This document shows, piece by piece, positions 26,127-35,600 of a DNA stretch of 55,899 nucleotides; position 1 is the stretch's first letter, and the number at the start of each line of letters is the position of its first letter. The stretch lies in contig JANSXW010000025.1 of assembly GCA_024742755.1 (NCBI GenBank), forward strand, positions 1 to 55,899, given 5' to 3'. The notes beneath the pieces are model-generated. The model had not been told where the DNA came from. It worked only from the letters and a program-made list of their open reading frames with translations, and made no database searches. Position numbers and translations under genes: made by a program. This DNA comes from a bacterium. GTDB lineage: Bacteria > Bacteroidota > Bacteroidia > Chitinophagales > Saprospiraceae.

Positions 26127-27656
26127 ATGAACGCACCTAAGTATTGTATGGCTATGCTGATGCTGCTGAACACAGCCTGGCTTTCGGCCCAGGACCTGCA
26201 CGTTTTTTACGACGTATTTGAGGATACGATTTACTATCAGATGAACGGGAAAGCCGTAGCGCAGCCTGCCGTCAAAAAAGGGCAGCAGGTCATACTGCAT
26301 GTGCTCAATTACAATGATTACATCTACGACCTGGAGCTGGAAACCGAAGCAGAGGACTTCAATGTGCCCGCCTCAGGCAGCCCTTTCTTTGGCCCAGGCA
26401 ATAACGGTGGTGCAGCACTGGCACAGTTCAGAAGCCTGACCGGCGGCATGGGCGGGGCAGGCTTTGGGCTGGACAGCACCCGCATAGCGGACGAGGGAAG
26501 TGGGATGGTGGACCAGGCGAATGTGTCGGCCGCCACCAAAGCAATGGCCAGGCGGTTTGCCAGCCACCTGAAGGCGATGGAGGATATTGAAAGCGATATC
26601 CGGGAGATTAATGGCTATTTGAATTCAGAGTTGCAGAGCCAGGCTTTTCAGCAGATAGCCCTGGATGAAGTACGGCAGCTCCGGCAACACCCCGGGCTTT
26701 CGCCCAAAAAGATCAAAGCCCTCTCTTTGGATTACCTCAAACCCGTTCTGGGGGTACGCCGGGAGGAATCTTTGAACATCGGGGAGGTGGTTCGCCGGGC
26801 CGATCAACCCAGCGCCATTGAAAAAACAGTGGAAGACTACGAGCAGGAAGTGGGGCGGCTGCAGATGGAACTGCAAAAACTGGAAGCCTCCCGTAAGGTC
26901 CTCTTCGAAGCTTCTGACCTGCCCGATACCGACCGAATTGCCCTGGCTGTAGCCTATGAGTCTGCTGCCCTCCGGGTGGAAACGTATGAGGAAAAAGCCC
27001 AGTCGGTTCGGGAGCAGCTCACCGGGCTGGAAAGCCTTCAGCTCAGGGAACTGACCGAGCTGAGTTACCTCTACGAAGAAATGCAGGAGCACCGGTTCGA
27101 ACAGAAGTTCGTCTTTAGCCCGGATACCGACCTGACGACTTTCCGCATCCGGCTGAATCCGGTAGACTCTGCCCTGCAACAGGGCGTAAGGCCTAAGCAG
27201 CTAAACCCCATTAAGTTGAATACCTACGGCGGGCTAAAAGTCAATGCGAGTGTAGGCGTGAGCTTCGTCCGCTTCTTTGACCGCCCGCAGTCGTACAGCG
27301 TACGGGACTCTTTCATCGTTGCGGATGACCAGGATGCCTTTTTGCCGATTATTTCCAGCTTTTTCCACTTCTATCCGCAGAGCCGGCGGCAGGTTTCCGT
27401 AGGGGGCACTTTTGGGCTCGGCATTGGGGTTGGAGGGGAGAACGCCGGTCTGCAGACCTACTTTTTTGGCCCCAGCCTGATTCTGGGGCAGGGGCAGCGG
27501 GTCGTCTTCACCACAGGCCTCACTGGCGGCAAAGTGGAGCGTCTGGCCCAAGGCTACCAACCCGGGGATGTATACGATGCAACGATATTGCCTACCAAGT
27601 CGATTTACGAGTTGGGCTTTTTCCTGGGCATCTCCTTCAACATCATGGGGAATTAA
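26127..27656 (+). CDS. Exported coiled-coil protein with outer-membrane-like C terminus
   Basis: 509 aa from ATG 26127, signal peptide to WLSAQ. The N-terminal domain is short and beta-rich (LHVFYDVFEDTIYYQMNGKA, KKGQQVILHVLNYNDYIYDL). The middle (about 150-330) is helical and charged with coiled-coil stretches (VEDYEQEVGRLQMELQKLEA). The last 150 residues read as beta strands (LKVNASVGVSFVRFF, FGLGIGVGGENAGLQTYFFG) and end ELGFFLGISFNIMGN, as outer-membrane barrels often do. Family unknown. It is transcribed away from the caspase operon and may belong to it functionally; this is only proximity. Confidence 0.6.
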   Translation: MNAPKYCMAMLMLLNTAWLSAQDLHVFYDVFEDTIYYQMNGKAVAQPAVKKGQQVILHVLNYNDYIYDLELETEAEDFNVPASGSPFFGPGNNGGAALAQFRSLTGGMGGAGFGLDSTRIADEGSGMVDQANVSAATKAMARRFASHLKAMEDIESDIREINGYLNSELQSQAFQQIALDEVRQLRQHPGLSPKKIKALSLDYLKPVLGVRREESLNIGEVVRRADQPSAIEKTVEDYEQEVGRLQMELQKLEASRKVLFEASDLPDTDRIALAVAYESAALRVETYEEKAQSVREQLTGLESLQLRELTELSYLYEEMQEHRFEQKFVFSPDTDLTTFRIRLNPVDSALQQGVRPKQLNPIKLNTYGGLKVNASVGVSFVRFFDRPQSYSVRDSFIVADDQDAFLPIISSFFHFYPQSRRQVSVGGTFGLGIGVGGENAGLQTYFFGPSLILGQGQRVVFTTGLTGGKVERLAQGYQPGDVYDATILPTKSIYELGFFLGISFNIMGN

Positions 27657-27660
27657 ACCT

Positions 27661-28219
27661 TGGTGGGAGTTCTTCCAATACCTGGGCATGAAGCACGGCA
27701 ACCGCATGTTTTTCCCGGGCGGCATAAAGGAAAGGGCACACCGCTGGAAGCAGGACAGGGAGTTGTTCCGGCGATGGCAGGAAGGGCGCACCGGCATCCC
27801 CTTCCTCGACGCCCCATGCGGCAGCTGAACCAAACCGGCTTTATGAGCAACCGCGGACGGGGCAATCACGCCAGCTTTTTGGTGCAGGAGTATGGCATCG
27901 ACTGGACCTGGGGCGCAGCCTGGTTTGAGGCGCAACTCATCGACTATGATGTGTGCAGCAACTGTCTCAACTGGAACACCCAGGCTACTGAACAGCGTTT
28001 TACCAACTCCATCTGGCAGAGCCGTAAATACGACAAGAAAGGCGAATTCGTGCGGCACTGGCTGCCCGAGCTGGAAAAGGTGCCTCCCCCTATTGCTACG
28101 CCCCGTTTTTAATGGACGAAGCTGCGCAAAACGAATACAGTGTACGCATCGGAACAGACTACCCCAAACCAGCCCCACTTTCCAGCAAGCTGGAATGGGC
28201 CGTGAAGCGGATCCGGTGA
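27661..28219 (+). pseudogene. C-terminal relic of a cryptochrome/photolyase (DASH-like) gene
   Basis: Three successive frames read the end of a photolyase FAD domain: [20 protein letters not shown] and [20 protein letters not shown]; then, after a frame change near 27810, [20 protein letters not shown] and [20 protein letters not shown] with WLPELEKV; then, after a second change near 28100, MDEAAQNEYSVRIGTDYPKP to a TGA at 28219. About 185 of the normal 430-490 residues remain. The antenna-binding domain and the rest of the FAD domain are absent: homology begins 5 bases after the stop of the preceding gene. Truncated and twice frameshifted, so not functional. Confidence 0.85.
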
Positions 28220-28221
28220 TT

Positions 28222-29202
28222 TTACTTCAATAGCTCTGCTGCTCGTGCCAGTATCCGGTCCGTAGTGTCTTCCGCTGAGGAAGGCTGATAGTGGTCCGGT
28301 GGCAGCCCGATGCCTTCAAAAAAGCGCCCCTCTGCCGTTTGCATCTGCCAGTGAGAAAACCGGTATACCCAGCCGTTGGGCAGCTCCCGGAAGATAGGGT
28401 TGCCTGAGCCGCCGCCCGTGGTGTCGCCTACCGTTTGCACGTGCCCGAAGCATTTCATGGCTAATATGAAGTCCTCCGTGCTACTGAAACAGCTCCGGTT
28501 GGTTAGCAATAGCACTGGTTTGGTGTAGGGGTTTTCAACTGGTGCAATATAGTCCTCAATCCAGGGGGTAAAGTCAGTGTGGCCGGGGCCGTTGCGGTAG
28601 CGAAATCGCCGGTAGATGGTTTCTGCCGTGGCAAAGTGACTGGCAACCAGCTCGCTGTTGCGGTCGGAGCCGCCTCCATTGCCACGGAGGTCTATAACCA
28701 GGCCCTGGGAGTCGGAAAAGTAATCCAGGGCCTCCCTGATCGGGGCGTACTCACCGGTTGCACCGCTGAAGTTTTTGATCCAAATATAGCCCAGCTCCGG
28801 CTGCTGTTGTAGATAGCCACCGTATAGTACTTTGCTGAAATCAATAGCCTCTGTCAGGAAGATGCGCTCCGGGTCAGGTGCGCCTGAGGGGCCACGTTCC
28901 CAAAAGGAGTAGCCACAGGTGCCTGCCGGAGTGTAAAGATTGACATGACCGTCTTCCAGGTTCTGAATGATCGAGCAAAGCAGGGCGCGTAGGGCTTCTT
29001 CATTTGCCTGTGCGGCCTGGGGGGCGTATTGATGATGAACGGCATCCCAGTCAGTTCCTTTATAATCAAAGTAGGCATAATTCTGGTCCATTTCTGCCCA
29101 GAATGATTCAAAAACCTCTGTGCTACTGTTCTTAATATCTGGCTTAAGGCAGCCTGCCCCAACACTTATCAAAAGGAGTAGGAGGAAAGTTTTTTTGCTC
29201 AT
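28222..29202 (-). CDS. S41 family peptidase lipoprotein (tail-specific protease-like)
   Basis: 326 aa. The signal ends in a lipobox (ISVGAGC, C18), so it is likely lipid-anchored. The S41 catalytic core is visible: IWIKNFSG, QGLVIDLRGNGGGSDRNSEL, then VLLLTNRSCFSSTEDFILAM with the nucleophile serine (S240 or S241 by alignment to the usual SxSxxE), and GDTTGGGSGNPIFRELPNGW. No PDZ domain is evident, as in the shorter C-terminal-processing-like branch. I start at ATG 29202, which overlaps the upstream stop codon (ATGA), so translation is coupled to the outer-membrane protein gene. Confidence 0.85.
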   Translation of the reverse strand: MSKKTFLLLLLISVGAGCLKPDIKNSSTEVFESFWAEMDQNYAYFDYKGTDWDAVHHQYAPQAAQANEEALRALLCSIIQNLEDGHVNLYTPAGTCGYSFWERGPSGAPDPERIFLTEAIDFSKVLYGGYLQQQPELGYIWIKNFSGATGEYAPIREALDYFSDSQGLVIDLRGNGGGSDRNSELVASHFATAETIYRRFRYRNGPGHTDFTPWIEDYIAPVENPYTKPVLLLTNRSCFSSTEDFILAMKCFGHVQTVGDTTGGGSGNPIFRELPNGWVYRFSHWQMQTAEGRFFEGIGLPPDHYQPSSAEDTTDRILARAAELLK

Positions 29203-29957
29203 GGTACCGGCCATTTGAGGTGAACACCGATTAACAAACGGTGCTGTAAAGACCGCTGTAGTTGGGTAATGTGTATTGAAGTGTACTGAGCCTGATAAGA
29301 GAGGGAAAGGCTGGTTCTATCGCTTACCGCCCAGGAGGTGCCAGCTTCAGCATGCAAGAATGCAAAGCGGGCGGGGCCGTGCAGGTTTTGGTTGTCCCAA
29401 ATCCAATCCGTGGAAAAGTATCTTGGGCTGTACCGTTTGGTGATGGCATAGTGCCATAAGGGCGCCCCCAGTAATATCCGGCAGTCAAAGTCTCCCTGCA
29501 GCTTCCAGTGCGCCCCCAGCGCGGGCCCAAATCCCAGAGCGCCTTCGAACTGATCTTCCGTGATGCCACCGATGTAGTGGTGTTTGCGGTAGCTGACCGT
29601 CAGGTGCCCCATCATGCCAGCTAGTGCTTTCAGGGAACCGGACCGGGCTATTGCCCAAAGCTCAAAGTGGTTCATCTGCCCATAGTTCTGGCGGGTTGTA
29701 TTGGACGATCCCGTGAATGTGCCGCTATTGCTGCTGCTCAGCGTTGAGGCCGTATAGAATAGCTGAAACCGCTGGTAATGGCCGGGTTTTTCCCGGGCGT
29801 AGCTCAGCCCGCCGGCTATGCTATAACCGGATAGGGGCATGGGGGTGAGCTGAGGGTCCTTCCACTGTGTATGAGTAACTACCAGATGTGCACCCCATAC
29901 CTGTGCGAACAGGTACAAGGGCCAAAACCAACCGGTCAAAAAGCATAGGGCCCGCAT
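29199..29957 (-). CDS. Predicted outer-membrane protein, family unknown
   Basis: 252 aa with a signal peptide (MRALCFLTGWFWPLYLFAQ). The body alternates short amphipathic strands (YSIAGGLSYAREK, RFQLFYTASTL, SLSLSYQAQYTSIHI, HRLLIGVHLKWPVP), as in an 8- to 10-strand barrel. No named family is recognised. It is the first gene of a two-gene operon with the S41 lipoprotein, which overlaps it by 4 bases. Confidence 0.55.
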   Translation of the reverse strand: MRALCFLTGWFWPLYLFAQVWGAHLVVTHTQWKDPQLTPMPLSGYSIAGGLSYAREKPGHYQRFQLFYTASTLSSSNSGTFTGSSNTTRQNYGQMNHFELWAIARSGSLKALAGMMGHLTVSYRKHHYIGGITEDQFEGALGFGPALGAHWKLQGDFDCRILLGAPLWHYAITKRYSPRYFSTDWIWDNQNLHGPARFAFLHAEAGTSWAVSDRTSLSLSYQAQYTSIHITQLQRSLQHRLLIGVHLKWPVP

Positions 29958-30010
29958 TTTTAGCCCTCAAATTAAGCGCAATGATTTTGGCTGTCAATGA
30001 CAAATCTAAC

Positions 30011-30793
30011 CTACTTTGTACCGTAAAGCCGCTCCGCCAGTGTTGGATCAATGACAAAAGGATTGGGCTTGCCATCCTGATAGCGGGCGATGGCCTGAGT
30101 GCGGGCGGTTTCCCGCTCATCTGCCGGGTCGAGCTGATGCCAGAGCAATAGCGTTTCGCGTTGTATCTGGAAGAATAGCGGGTCCGCTTCCAGGGCCTCC
30201 TGCCGGTAGATGGTGTAAAAATAAAACACAGCTCTGGCAATGTCGCCTTTCCGGTCCTCCCGGGGTTCAAATTGCTCGCCGGTTGATTCGCTGTAATCGT
30301 CAATCCGGTTGACAGGAGTAGTGCTCTGATCTGTATCCTTATGGTACCAATGCCCGGTAAGCTCATCTGGTATTTCTGCAAAAGGGGCATTGCCTCGGGC
30401 AGCATTTACCGCCAGCCGGGTGGGGAAGAGGTGGTGCAGGTCTGATTTGGCATTCCCGGATTTGGCGCCCTTGCTGCGCGGGTACACATGCTCGCAGTTG
30501 ATGCCATTCGCACTACCCTCCTGATAAAGTGCCTGAGAGGGGTCTTCTCCCGGCGGCAGGTAAAGGCAGTGGCCGGAATAGATGCCGCAGACGGTATCGC
30601 GGTAGTTGTCAATTTTGCCATACATCAGGTCCCGGGCAGGGCCGTAGCCCAGTACCTGCGCAGGGGTGTATTGTTTTTGCACGGCTTGCAGCAGTTCACT
30701 GCCCTCCAGGTTGGAAAACAGGGGTGCTGTGGGCTGAGCGCCCAGCCTTGTGGCGAATGAAATAATGGTAAGCAGTGGAAGTAAAAAGCGCAT
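30011..30793 (-). CDS. Endonuclease I (EndA/NucM family) secreted nuclease
   Basis: 260 aa from ATG 30793, signal peptide MRFLLPLLTIISFATRLGAQ. The His-Me finger core is intact: NGINCEHVYPRSKGA and KSDLHHLFPTRLAVNAARGN, followed by FEPREDRKGDIARAVFYFYT. Such enzymes degrade extracellular or periplasmic DNA non-specifically, with Mg. No T9SS domain is present. The upstream reading to 30871 crosses a terminator hairpin and is not used. Confidence 0.9.
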   Translation of the reverse strand: MRFLLPLLTIISFATRLGAQPTAPLFSNLEGSELLQAVQKQYTPAQVLGYGPARDLMYGKIDNYRDTVCGIYSGHCLYLPPGEDPSQALYQEGSANGINCEHVYPRSKGAKSGNAKSDLHHLFPTRLAVNAARGNAPFAEIPDELTGHWYHKDTDQSTTPVNRIDDYSESTGEQFEPREDRKGDIARAVFYFYTIYRQEALEADPLFFQIQRETLLLWHQLDPADERETARTQAIARYQDGKPNPFVIDPTLAERLYGTK

Positions 30794-31217
30794 GCAGTTG
30801 GTTTTTGTGCGAAGATAAAAAAAGCGCAGCCCCGAATAAAGCTCCGGGGCTGCCCAAAAAACCAACTTCAAAAGGGGGGTTAAACGTGAATCTTATGGAA
30901 TGGTAACACAGGCCTAAACCCTTAACCCCGGCGGTCTTCGGTCCTGTGAGTGTCTGTTTGGGAATATGACGGATTGCTCCGGATGCGGACTATCAATAAT
31001 CAGGGATAACCATACTGACTTACCCAAAAATCTATACGATTCATCTGAGTGATAGCTTTGGCTAGGAAATACCAAAGGTATCGTCAGTTAACAGGGGGTA
31101 TGTAGTAGTGCTGCTATAAGTTGTTGTGGAGATACAGCTAAAATTTGGCTGTTTCCTATTTTAAGGTGCTATTTCAGTAGGTAAAGGTAGGTATTTTTGA
31201 GGGAATAGTCAAATGAT
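30794..31217. other. Gene-free stretch of 424 bases
   Basis: No supported coding frame. It holds the terminator at 30820-30854, an inverted repeat CACAGG (30907-30912) / CCTGTG (30943-30948) extendable by CC/GG with a bulge, and on the minus strand a consensus -7 box TACCTTTG (31080-31073) with no clear -33 TTG. It may be a long 3' region of the DUF3109 gene, a leader of the nuclease gene, or a small RNA. Confidence 0.4.
30820..30854 (-). terminator. Intrinsic terminator upstream of the nuclease gene
   Basis: GCAGCCCCG (30826-30834) pairs with CGGGGCTGC (30845-30853), 9 bp with a 10-base loop, followed on the minus strand by a T-rich run (C then seven Ts in 30823-30814). It precedes the nuclease start by about 25-30 bases, so it either ends an upstream transcript or acts as an attenuator. 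Confidence 0.65.
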
Positions 31218-31808
31218 TCATTTTTTTAGCTGCGGCAATTCTTCGGCTGCGGCATCAAGTTGATCGTAGAAGCCCTCGCCGTATTTTCGAATGAGCGCTT
31301 CTTTGAGGAACTGGTAAACAGGCATTTGGTGCTTTTTGCCCAGTGTGCAGGCGGCCGAACAGATGTCCCAGCGGTCGTAGTTCAGGGCTTCCATGCCTGT
31401 GGCCTCGTGGCGCACCACTCTTATAGGGTAAAGGTGGCAGGAGATAGGCTTTTTGAAGTCAGTGGCTCCGGCTTTGTGTGCCCGTTCAATACCGCACTGT
31501 GCCACACCCTGCTCGTCGTAGGTCATATATGCACAAGGGCCATTGTCGATCAGCGGCGTGCCAAATTCCTGAGCATCGCCCTCGTAGTAGGTATACGGCC
31601 CTTCAGATTCAATAACCGCTCGTCCGGCAGGGCTGAGGAAGGGGCGGACGTCATCGTAAATACGCTCCAGGGTCCGAAGCTCTTCCTGTTCGAGGGGCGC
31701 ACCGTAGTCGCCTTCCCAGCAGCAGGCGCCTTTGCAGGCATCCAGGTTGCAAATGAACTGCTCACTGACCACATCATCACTTATCAAAATATCTCCGATC
31801 ATCAACAT
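31218..31808 (-). CDS. DUF3109 family cysteine-rich protein
   Basis: 196 aa. Seven cysteines lie in the pattern of this family: FICNLDACKGACCWEGD (C20, C25, C29, C30), GPCAYMTYDEQGVAQCG (C92, C105) and PISCHLYPIRV (C124), probably a metal or Fe-S site related to the YkgJ proteins. MLMIGDILISDDVVSEQF is the usual start. Cytoplasmic, function unknown, widely conserved in Bacteroidota. Confidence 0.85.
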   Translation of the reverse strand: MLMIGDILISDDVVSEQFICNLDACKGACCWEGDYGAPLEQEELRTLERIYDDVRPFLSPAGRAVIESEGPYTYYEGDAQEFGTPLIDNGPCAYMTYDEQGVAQCGIERAHKAGATDFKKPISCHLYPIRVVRHEATGMEALNYDRWDICSAACTLGKKHQMPVYQFLKEALIRKYGEGFYDQLDAAAEELPQLKK

Positions 31809-31907
31809 GTGCTGTACCTGTTTAGGCTTGCTTATTTAGTAAAAAGCAAAAATAGGCAACATCAGGAACTTACCTGTCATCAGACCGTAGATTCTGCGCT
31901 ACAAACC

Positions 31908-32345
31908 TTAGGCATCCTTTTCCTTTAGGTAGCGGATGCAGGCCTGGTCTTCCTCCTCCGTGCTGGGTGCATTGCCAAACCAGGCGTTCAGCATCTCCTT
32001 CAGCATTTCCTCAGAGGTGTAGCGCAGGCTCATCGCCAGGATATTGGCATCATTCCACTGCCGGGCGCCAGCGGCAGTGGGCGCATCCCAGCACAGCGCA
32101 GCCCGGGCACCTTTTACTTTGTTGGCAGCCATGCTTACACCGGTGCCCGTCCAGCAAAATACAATGCCCTGATCCGCATGCCCCCTCACTACGGCTTCCG
32201 CTACTTCCATGCCGACTTTAGGCCAGGGAGCTTCGGCAGTGAGCAGCGCACCGAAGGGCAGCACTTCGTGCCCGCGCTTTTGAAGTTCTTCAACGGCTAC
32301 TTTAAGAACGCCGGCGTCCATATCACTTCCTATGGCGATGGTCAT
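31908..32345 (-). CDS. rpiB: RpiB/LacA/LacB family sugar-phosphate isomerase
   Basis: 145 aa, the usual length for ribose-5-phosphate isomerase B. It opens MTIAIGSDMDAGVLK, where the family has the substrate-binding GSDHxG; here Met replaces the His. The active-site cysteine is in QGIVFCWTGTGVSMAANKV (C64), with CWTGTG where CGTGIG is usual. ARQWNDANILAMSLR carries the late binding block. The isomerase family is clear, but the unusual H-to-M and G-to-W changes suggest a substrate other than ribose 5-phosphate. Confidence 0.8.
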   Translation of the reverse strand: MTIAIGSDMDAGVLKVAVEELQKRGHEVLPFGALLTAEAPWPKVGMEVAEAVVRGHADQGIVFCWTGTGVSMAANKVKGARAALCWDAPTAAGARQWNDANILAMSLRYTSEEMLKEMLNAWFGNAPSTEEEDQACIRYLKEKDA

Positions 32346-32422
32346 GTTCCTTTTTTCCGGAAATATAAGGAAAAGGTCTGGGCTGCAAGAATGCGCCGGA
32401 TTCAGAAAATAATACGGACCTA

Positions 32423-32453
32423 TTGATATTCAGTCAAATAAAAAGTAAATTTA
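32423..32453 (+). promoter_or_regulatory. Candidate promoter of the four-giant-gene operon
   Basis: TTG (32423-32425), 20 bases, TAAATTTA (32446-32453) is one base off the TAnnTTTG consensus. The leader would be about 165 bases and contains two small inverted repeats, GTGC/GCAC at 32472-32485 and GGCCC/GGGCC at 32529-32543. Nothing else promoter-like was seen before 32627. Confidence 0.35.
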
Positions 32454-32626
32454 AGGCACAAAACCCAAAATGTGCGTTTGTGCACGATTTGAACAACACC
32501 TAAAAACCCACCCATGCCCAAAAACCATGGCCCGAAATGGGCCCGCCTATGCCTAAAGGTATAGCACTCAGAAGTACAGTCGAATGACGTAACCACCCCT
32601 TTTCACGACTTCTGACCTTCATTGCT

Positions 32627-35600
32627 ATGCCAACCGATACCAACACCCCGCCTTCCACTTTGCAGCAGCTTGCTCAGGAACTGGGCAAGGTTTATGATCC
32701 CACCAATTATCAGGGCGTACTGCAACGCATGTTCCCCGGAGGACCGATCGCGGAAATCCAGGGGCAGCTTCCTGCTTTGCCCGCTAACTTCACAGGCCTG
32801 GAACTGCCCGCTCAGCTTCAGGCATTACGTAAGTGGGTAGAGGACGCCCGAAATATGGACCCGGGTAGCCTGATCGATGATGTGGCGGTTTTCGCGCGGC
32901 GGTTCAACGATTACCTGCTGGCCGATTACCTGCGGGAGCATTGGTCCGGCTTTTATCAATTGGCCAGTTTGCTGGGCTGGATCCGGTTTGAGTTGGACGA
33001 AACGCAACGTTTTTTCGAAGATGCGCCGGTGTATGGTGAGGCCCCCATCGACTGGGAAAGCCTGCCAAAGTTCTTTACCGATCCTGCTGCTGTTTTTGCA
33101 GAGGCAGGGCACGGCTGGGGCACGGCAGCATTCGAAGAACAGTACCCATTTCTTTTCTATCATCTGGGCGAGTGGCTGAATGCGCAGCGCCCCAAAGGCT
33201 TCCCTCCGGAGGATGCGGAGCTAAGAGATGATGGCGAAAAGCTGTACGTTCCGCTATGGGCAGCTGGCACAGGAGGGGTTGCTACTAATTTTGGCTTTGA
33301 ACTATCTCTCCTGGGGCAGCAGGGCATCAAGGCTACGCCACAGGGAGAGGCTACTGTAGAACAGGCGGTCACGCTTACGCAAACGGCCTCCCTTTTACTG
33401 GAGCTCCTCCTTCAGGCTACGGTCGCGCTGGAAGGCGGTTTTCACCTGGAAGTGACGCCCGATGGCGCCGCACTGAAACAAACCGATACGAACCTATCGG
33501 GTGAAATCCTGGCAGGGATCCAAGCCTCCCGGCCTTCGGGGCGGCTGACGCTGCTGGGCACGGCTGAAGGAAACCGGCTGGACTTACAGGCATTTTCTGC
33601 CAAAACAGGGCTGCGCATTGCCACCGGAAATACGCAGGAGCTGCTCATAGAGCTGAGCCTGGAAGATGGCCGGATCCTTATCCTCAATGCGGGCAGTGAC
33701 GGTTTTCTCAACAATCTCCTGCCCAAAGATGGCATCGCCGCGCTATTCGATCTGACGATCGGCTGGTCCAGTCAGCAGGGTATCTACTTCCGGGGCAGCG
33801 CCGGGCTGGAAGTGAAAATTCCTGCCCATATCGAACTGGGTGCTTTGGAAATACAGGGCATCAGCCTGGGGCTGAAACCTAAACTGGAAGCTGGCAGCCC
33901 GCCGGCTTTTGAAATCCCGCTGGGCACAGATGTGCAATTGCTCCTTGGCCCGTTTACAGCGGTAGTGCAGGAAATGGGCATCAAGGCCCTGATCAACTAC
34001 CTGCCCTCAGGCGGCAACCTCGGCGTGCTGGATTTCGGGATGGATTTCAAACCGCCCAAAGGTATCGGGCTGTCGCTGGAGACCCCCACTATACAAGGCG
34101 GCGGCTACCTCTTTTTGGATTTTGAAAAGGGGGAATATGCCGGTGTGGCCGAACTGACCATCAAGCAAATGGTAGCGGTCAAAGCCATTGGCATTATCCA
34201 AACCAAAAAACCGGACGGCAGCCCGGGCTTTTCCTTCCTGCTGCTGATCACCGCCGAATTCAAGCCGATCCAACTGGGCTTTGGCTTTACGCTGAATGGC
34301 GTTGGGGGCCTCATTGCCATCAACCGGGGCATGAACCTGGATGCGTTGGCTGCCGGTGTGCGGACCAACGCTATTGACGCGGTCATGTTCCCGGATGACC
34401 CCATTGCGGAAGCTCCACGCATCATTGCCGACCTGAACCAGTTTTTCCCGGTAGCGGAAGGGCTCTACACCTTCGGGCTGATGGGCATCATCGGCTGGGG
34501 CACACCTACGCTTATCGCGGTGGAGCTGGGGTTGATCATACAAGTGCCTGACCCCGTTCAGCTGGCGATTATCGGTGTGGTGCGGGTACAATTGCCAGAC
34601 AAGCGGGCGCCGATTATCAACCTGCAGGCTAATTTCATCGGGGGCGTGGATTTTGAAAAAGGGGAGATGTTTTTCTTCGCGGCCCTCTTCGAGTCCAACC
34701 TGGCACAATACCGTATTTCCGGGGAAATGTACTTTGCCCTCAACTGGGGCAGTGCGCCGAACTTCCTGTTTACCGTAGGCGGTTTCCACCCGGCATTCAA
34801 GCCACCGCCCCTGCGGGCCATCAGCGGCAACCTGAAGCGGATCACCATCAACCTGCTGCCTACCGACAATCCCCGGCTGACCATTCAGGCCTACTTCGCG
34901 GTGACTTCCAATACGGTGCAGTTTGGGGCAAGCGTCGACTTTTATTTCAAAGTGAGCAAGTTCAAGGTGGTCGGCTACCTGTACCTGGACGCGCTATTCC
35001 GTTTCAGCCCCTTCTACTTTATTGTGGAAGTCGGAGCAGGCCTTTCTGTCATGTTGGGCAGCCGGGAACTGTTGGGCATCCACCTGCGGGGCTCATTGTC
35101 GGGCCCGACGCCCTGGCATATCAAAGGGACCGCCAGTTTCAAAATCTTATTCATAAAGATCAAGGTGCGGGTCAACAAGCGATTTGGAAAGCAGCAAAAG
35201 GAAATTCTGCCGCCCCGCCCGGCACTGCCGCTGCTTTTGGAAGCCCTGCGCGACACCCGCAATTGGGAAGCCACTCTGCCCAAGGCCAAATCCCTGCAGG
35301 TAACTTTGCGCGAGCTGCCCGAAGAAGAGCTTATCGTGCACCCTGCCGGCCAGCTGGCCATCCGTCAGGACCGCCTGCCACTGGGGATGCGCTTTGACAA
35401 AATTGGCAACGAACAACCCAATGACTATACTGCTTTCCAGTTCTCCATAGAACAGTACAGCGCCGCCTCCTCCATCAAGGACTTTTTCGCCCCAGCGGAA
35501 TTCATAAAACTGTCTGACAGCCAGCGGTTGAGCCGCAATGCTTTTGAGCGCATGCAGTCCGGCAGGAAGGTAGAAGGGAATCTCGACCTGTTCACTGCTC

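Noticed and set aside
27234..28178. 314-aa minus-strand frame across the coiled-coil gene end and the photolyase relic
   Set aside because: Shadow of coding on the other strand; the plus-strand frames show real homology and it does not.
27661..28219. Programmed frameshifting to make a full photolyase
   Set aside because: More than half of the protein is missing at the 5' side, so shifting frames could not restore it.
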